This document shows, in pieces, positions 49,271-51,938 of a DNA stretch of 51,938 nucleotides. The DNA is from Sphingopyxis sp. GTDB lineage: Bacteria; Pseudomonadota; Alphaproteobacteria; Sphingomonadales; Sphingomonadaceae. The position numbers and the translations under genes were made by a program. How positions within the stretch are numbered: the stretch's first letter is position 1; each line of letters begins with the position of its first letter. Below the pieces are notes generated by a model. The model was not told where the DNA came from and ran no database searches. It was given only the letters and a program-made list of their open reading frames with translations. The stretch spans positions 1 to 51,938 of the forward strand of contig JACEST010000002.1 of NCBI GenBank assembly GCA_013911715.1, written 5' to 3'.

Positions 49271-49293
49271 CGTATATACTTAGCGTATATACG
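49271..49293. promoter_or_regulatory. Operator palindrome of the AbrB-PIN toxin-antitoxin pair
   Basis: CGTATATAC-ttagc-GTATATACG is a perfect 9-bp inverted repeat, 10 bases upstream of the antitoxin ATG and overlapping where a -10 box would be expected. The AT-rich site stands out from the GC-rich surroundings. Confidence 0.8.
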
Positions 49294-49312
49294 TCGCCCC
49301 AAATCCTGTCAA

Positions 49313-50950
49313 CTACGGCTTACCCGCCACAAACCGCAGCCCCAGCGCCTGCACCGTCAGCGGCGTGGTCGGCGCGAGCAGCAATTGGCCATCGACAAAC
49401 CCCTTTTCGCAATTCCAGCGGAAGACCGTGCCCATGGCGCCGCGCGGCGACAGGGGATCGGTGGTGGTGCAGGCGCCGGCCTGCGCCTTCACCGCCGCCA
49501 GTTCCTTCGCCCAATTGGCGGCGCTGCGGTCGAGCAGGAAATTGTTCGCCAGCCGCCCTTCAAGCGGGCCGAGGTTGCCCGCATCATAGGCCGCGCGCAC
49601 GGCGGCAACCATTTCGGGCAGGATCGGTGCCACCGGTTCGGGTTGACGCTTCAGCAACCCCGCCTTGTGCATCGCCACTGCTATGTCCCACGCCGCACCG
49701 CTGGGTCCGGCATAGGTGCGGTTCGACAGCGCAAAAATGCCCACGCCATAATCGGGCATCAGCATGACATGGCTGCCATAGCCAGGATAGCCGCCGCCAT
49801 GCGCCAGCGTCAGCCCCAGATCGCAATCCTGCGCCACGCGCCAGCCCATGGCATAGGCGGCGGCCTGGCGGCAGGCGTCCGCCCCGCTTTTGCCGCTGCG
49901 CTGCGCGACGCTGACAAAGTTCAGCCCCTGCGCCATTTCGCGCACCGTCGCGCGGCGGACCGGGCCGGTGTCGGCATCGTCGCGCGGCGGCCAGGCCGAC
50001 AGCAGGAAGGCGAGCCATTTGGCATAGTCATTCGCACTGACTTGCAAGCCGCCCATGCTGTTAAACGCGCCGTCGCGCATCGTCGGCTCTTCGGTCCACG
50101 CGTCATTTTCCCAGCGATAGCCGATCGCGCGGCGTTCAACCGGCGCGTCGGTGACTTCAAACCCGCTGTTCGCCATGCCCAGCGGGGTCAGCAGCGTCGT
50201 TTCGACATAGCGGCGATAGGGCATGCCCGACGCCGTGCCGATGATCCGGCCAAGCAGCGCATAGCCATAATTGCTATATTCGTGGCGCGATTGCGGCACG
50301 CGGCTGAACGGCGGACCCTGGCGCAGCAGCGCGGTGAATTCGTCCTCGGTCAATATCTGTTGCCGGTCGCCCCACGGATCGTCGGTGACGAGCCCGCCGA
50401 CATGCGCCAGCAAATCGCGAATGCGAATGCGCGGGCTGTCTTTGGTGGGATAGGTCCAGCCGCGCATTTCGGGCACATATTGTTCGGCCAGATCATCAAG
50501 CCGCAGCTTGCCGTCATCGCGCAGCTTGAGGATCGACAGCGCCGTGAAAGCCTTGGTCATCGATGCGATGCGGAACAGGCTGTCGGGGGTAACGGGACGG
50601 CGCGCGGCCAGATCCTGCACCCCTTGCGCACCGATGTGCGCAAGGCCGTCGGAGCGGACGATGCCATAGACGACGCCCGGAACATGATTGTCGGCCATGA
50701 AGGCTGCGAAGGCGGCGTCCATTTCGGGCTGGATGCTGGCGATAGCGGGGGCGGCGGGCGAGGTTTGCGCGGCTAGTGGGGTAATTGCGGCAACAGCGAT
50801 GAATGCTGCCGCAACGGCGCCCACTGTGCTCCGGCGCAGGCCGGAGCCTTGGCCGCACACGCGGCGCTTTCCTGCCAAAGCTCCGGCCTGCGCCGGAGCA
50901 CAAATGGGATCGAAAAGTTGCGCCTGAAAGGCCATAGCCCGCATCGTCAT
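49313..50950 (-). CDS. Serine hydrolase, beta-lactamase/class C-like, with repeat-encoded N-terminus
   Basis: The 545-aa protein is a penicillin-binding-protein/beta-lactamase-fold hydrolase. S130-x-x-K133 (FRIASMTKAFTAL) is the nucleophile motif, EYSNYGYALLG gives the Tyr-x-Asn motif, and HGGGYPGYGSHVM the third motif. The hydrophobic signal segment VGAVAAAFIAVAAITPLAAQ begins only at residue 43. Residues about 17-42 are encoded by a palindromic repeat (50825-50902). Met at 50950 is used; an internal GTG just after the repeat is an alternative that would start the signal without a basic n-region. It might be esterase or peptidase. Confidence 0.85.
   Translation of the reverse strand: MTMRAMAFQAQLFDPICAPAQAGALAGKRRVCGQGSGLRRSTVGAVAAAFIAVAAITPLAAQTSPAAPAIASIQPEMDAAFAAFMADNHVPGVVYGIVRSDGLAHIGAQGVQDLAARRPVTPDSLFRIASMTKAFTALSILKLRDDGKLRLDDLAEQYVPEMRGWTYPTKDSPRIRIRDLLAHVGGLVTDDPWGDRQQILTEDEFTALLRQGPPFSRVPQSRHEYSNYGYALLGRIIGTASGMPYRRYVETTLLTPLGMANSGFEVTDAPVERRAIGYRWENDAWTEEPTMRDGAFNSMGGLQVSANDYAKWLAFLLSAWPPRDDADTGPVRRATVREMAQGLNFVSVAQRSGKSGADACRQAAAYAMGWRVAQDCDLGLTLAHGGGYPGYGSHVMLMPDYGVGIFALSNRTYAGPSGAAWDIAVAMHKAGLLKRQPEPVAPILPEMVAAVRAAYDAGNLGPLEGRLANNFLLDRSAANWAKELAAVKAQAGACTTTDPLSPRGAMGTVFRWNCEKGFVDGQLLLAPTTPLTVQALGLRFVAGKP
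50825..50902. repeat. Palindromic repeat, 'CTCCGGC' family, copy 2, inside a gene
   Basis: Same family as 2651-2728: gtgctccggcgcaggccgga followed by gcc, then gctccggcctgcgccggagc. Here it lies within the N-terminal coding part of the serine hydrolase, in frame with it, or forms its untranslated leader if translation starts downstream. Confidence 0.85.
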
Positions 50951-50993
50951 TCTCACGCTCGTTCTTGCAGCGGCGCTAACACCGCTGCCGGGC

Positions 50994-51503
50994 CTAGGCA
51001 ATGAAGGCCGCGTTCACCGTGACCACGTCGCCCCACACCGGCACTGCCCGCGCATTCATTGGCACCATGAAACGCTGGGGCTTTTTGCCCGCTTCGGCGG
51101 GGCGTTCGATTTCGAGGATGTCGCCCGCGCCGAAATTTTCGACCGCGACGACATGGCCGAGCGTCTCGCCCGTGGTGGCAACGGCGAGCAGGCCGATCAG
51201 GTCGTGGTGGTAATATTCACCCTCAGCCAGCGGCGGCAGTGCGCTGCGCGGGACGGTCAGCACGGTGCCGCGCAGCGCCTCGGCAGCCTCGCGCGTGGTG
51301 ATTTCGGCGAAGGCCGCGACCGCGCCCTGATTGACGGGGCGCACGCTTTTCAAGGTCAGGCACCGGTCGCCTGCCGTGAATTGGGAGTAAGCGCGCAGGC
51401 CTTCGGCGGTGTCCCCAAATAATTTGAGCCGCACCTCGCCCCGCACGCCATGCGCGCCAGCGATGGCGGCAAGCGTGACGGGGCGGTTGGGGTCAAACGC
51501 CAT
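50994..51503 (-). CDS. rimM: Ribosome maturation factor RimM
   Basis: RimM binds S19 and helps mature the 30S head. The 169-aa protein starts MAFDPNRPVTLAAIAGAHGV, followed by RGEVRLKLF, the canonical N-terminal beta-barrel. The C-terminal PRC-barrel includes EYYHHDLIGLLAVA and MVPMNARAVPVWG. GGGAG lies 9 bases before the start; the longer frame to 51587 is repeat-derived. It normally sits between rpsP and trmD, but here the serine hydrolase and toxin pair follow it. Confidence 0.95.
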   Translation of the reverse strand: MAFDPNRPVTLAAIAGAHGVRGEVRLKLFGDTAEGLRAYSQFTAGDRCLTLKSVRPVNQGAVAAFAEITTREAAEALRGTVLTVPRSALPPLAEGEYYHHDLIGLLAVATTGETLGHVVAVENFGAGDILEIERPAEAGKKPQRFMVPMNARAVPVWGDVVTVNAAFIA

Positions 51504-51519
51504 AAGGTAACTCCCCAAC

Positions 51520-51546
51520 CCCGTTCGCGCTGAGCTTGTCGAAGCG
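51520..51546. repeat. Half copy of 'CCGTTCGCCCTGAGGAG' repeat family
   Basis: ccgttcgcgctgagcttgtc followed by gaagcg resembles the outer arm and inner arm of the repeat at 46733-46867, but the inverse arm is absent or decayed. It lies in the rpsP-rimM gap (51504-51635), which shows nothing else clear. Confidence 0.6.
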
Positions 51547-51635
51547 CTGTCCTTGCCTTCGTGAAAGAAAGAACGGTCCTTCGACATCGACCCGTCGGAA
51601 GACAGGACAGACGGGAATGGAGTGCATGGCCGGTT

Positions 51636-51938
51636 TTAGCCTGCGGCCTTTTCTTCGCCGGCTTCTTCGGCAGGCGTTTCTTCGGCGGCAGCGTCAGCGG
51701 CGGGTGCCTCTTCGGCAGCGGCTTCCGGGGCAGCTTCTTCTGCAGCCGGTGCTTCTTCGGCCACGACTTCAGCAACCGGTGCTTCTTCAGCAACAGCTTC
51801 TGGAGCGGCCTCTTCGGTCACTTCGGCGGCAGGCGCTTCGTCGGCAGCGGCCTCAGCAACAACCTCTTCAGCGGCCACTTCTTCAACCGCCGGCGCCTCT
51901 TCCACAACCGGAGCAGCCGCCGCTGAAGCGGCTGCTGC
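51636..51938 (-). CDS. rpsP: 30S ribosomal protein S16, C-terminal tail (runs off window)
   Basis: Only the last 100 residues are in the window. They are an acidic Ala/Glu/Pro tail of repeats such as EEAPAAEEAAPEAAAEEAPA, ending EEAGEEKAAG. Its position directly upstream of rimM and the known long acidic tails of alphaproteobacterial S16 identify it as rpsP; the conserved S16 core is beyond the edge. The tail is opposite in charge to the Lys-rich tail of L21 at 1043-1474. Confidence 0.8.
   Translation of the reverse strand, partial: AAAASAAAAPVVEEAPAVEEVAAEEVVAEAAADEAPAAEVTEEAAPEAVAEEAPVAEVVAEEAPAAEEAAPEAAAEEAPAADAAAEETPAEEAGEEKAAG

Noticed and set aside
1..51938. CRISPR array, prophage or secretion/biosynthetic cluster
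   Set aside because: No evenly spaced short direct repeats with unique spacers, phage structural genes or large synthase genes were seen on either strand.

Overview
The window looks like a chromosomal segment of a high-GC alphaproteobacterium, most likely a sphingomonad (Sphingopyxis/Sphingomonas-type). The grounds are the gene content: chvI-chvG-hprK-rapZ-EIIA-HPr next to pckA, a DivL-type tyrosine 'histidine kinase' upstream of tsaE, addB-addA-trxA, short HPr kinase, and acidic or lysine/alanine-rich tails on ribosomal proteins. Many intergenic palindromic repeats of the kind scattered through such genomes are also present. Nearly all sequence is coding; long open frames on the antisense strands are GC shadows.

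Layout. 1-0.2 kb: end of an IS1182-type insertion sequence. 0.3-2.6 kb: a lipoprotein gene, rplU-rpmA with promoter and terminator, and a GNAT acetyltransferase. 2.7-4.8 kb: four small uncharacterised genes (DUF937, DUF3597, a DxDGDG-tailed protein and a conserved unknown). 4.8-11.1 kb: pckA diverging from chvI-chvG-hprK-rapZ-EIIA-ptsH, the regulatory PTS/envelope two-component locus; a 263-bp MITE-like element sits exactly on the ptsH stop codon. 11.4-14.7 kb: RNA methyltransferase, glutaredoxin remnant, tRNA-Arg(UCU), queuosine-precursor transporter yhhQ, and purS-purQ. 14.8-20.7 kb: a glycerophosphodiesterase lipoprotein, an M16 metalloprotease, another lipoprotein and an aldehyde dehydrogenase. 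21-24 kb: an apparently orphan antitoxin, YeeE/YedE, argJ and trxA.

24.2-36.7 kb, minus strand: ahcY followed by a tightly overlapped unit divL-tsaE-amgK-murU-addB-addA. It joins cell-cycle signalling, tRNA modification, peptidoglycan-sugar recycling and double-strand break repair through ATGA/GTGA-type overlaps. 37-46.7 kb: a secreted repeat protein, algH/yqgE, a peroxiredoxin, amn (AMP nucleosidase), a lower-GC unknown gene, an M2 dipeptidase, a vapBC-alpha/beta hydrolase unit, an HCCA-isomerase-like protein and asd. 46.9-51.9 kb: the rpsP-rimM-trmD-rplS ribosomal operon, split between rimM and trmD by about 2.8 kb holding a serine hydrolase, an AbrB/PIN toxin-antitoxin pair and a small membrane protein.

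The most unusual features are palindromic repeats that have entered coding sequence (in frame in trmD, and in the N-terminus of the serine hydrolase), the MITE that supplies part of the ptsH stop codon, two toxin-antitoxin pairs each overlapping a third downstream gene, and the interrupted rpsP operon. No CRISPR array, prophage or obvious new defence system is visible. Functions are read from motifs by eye; no database search was run.
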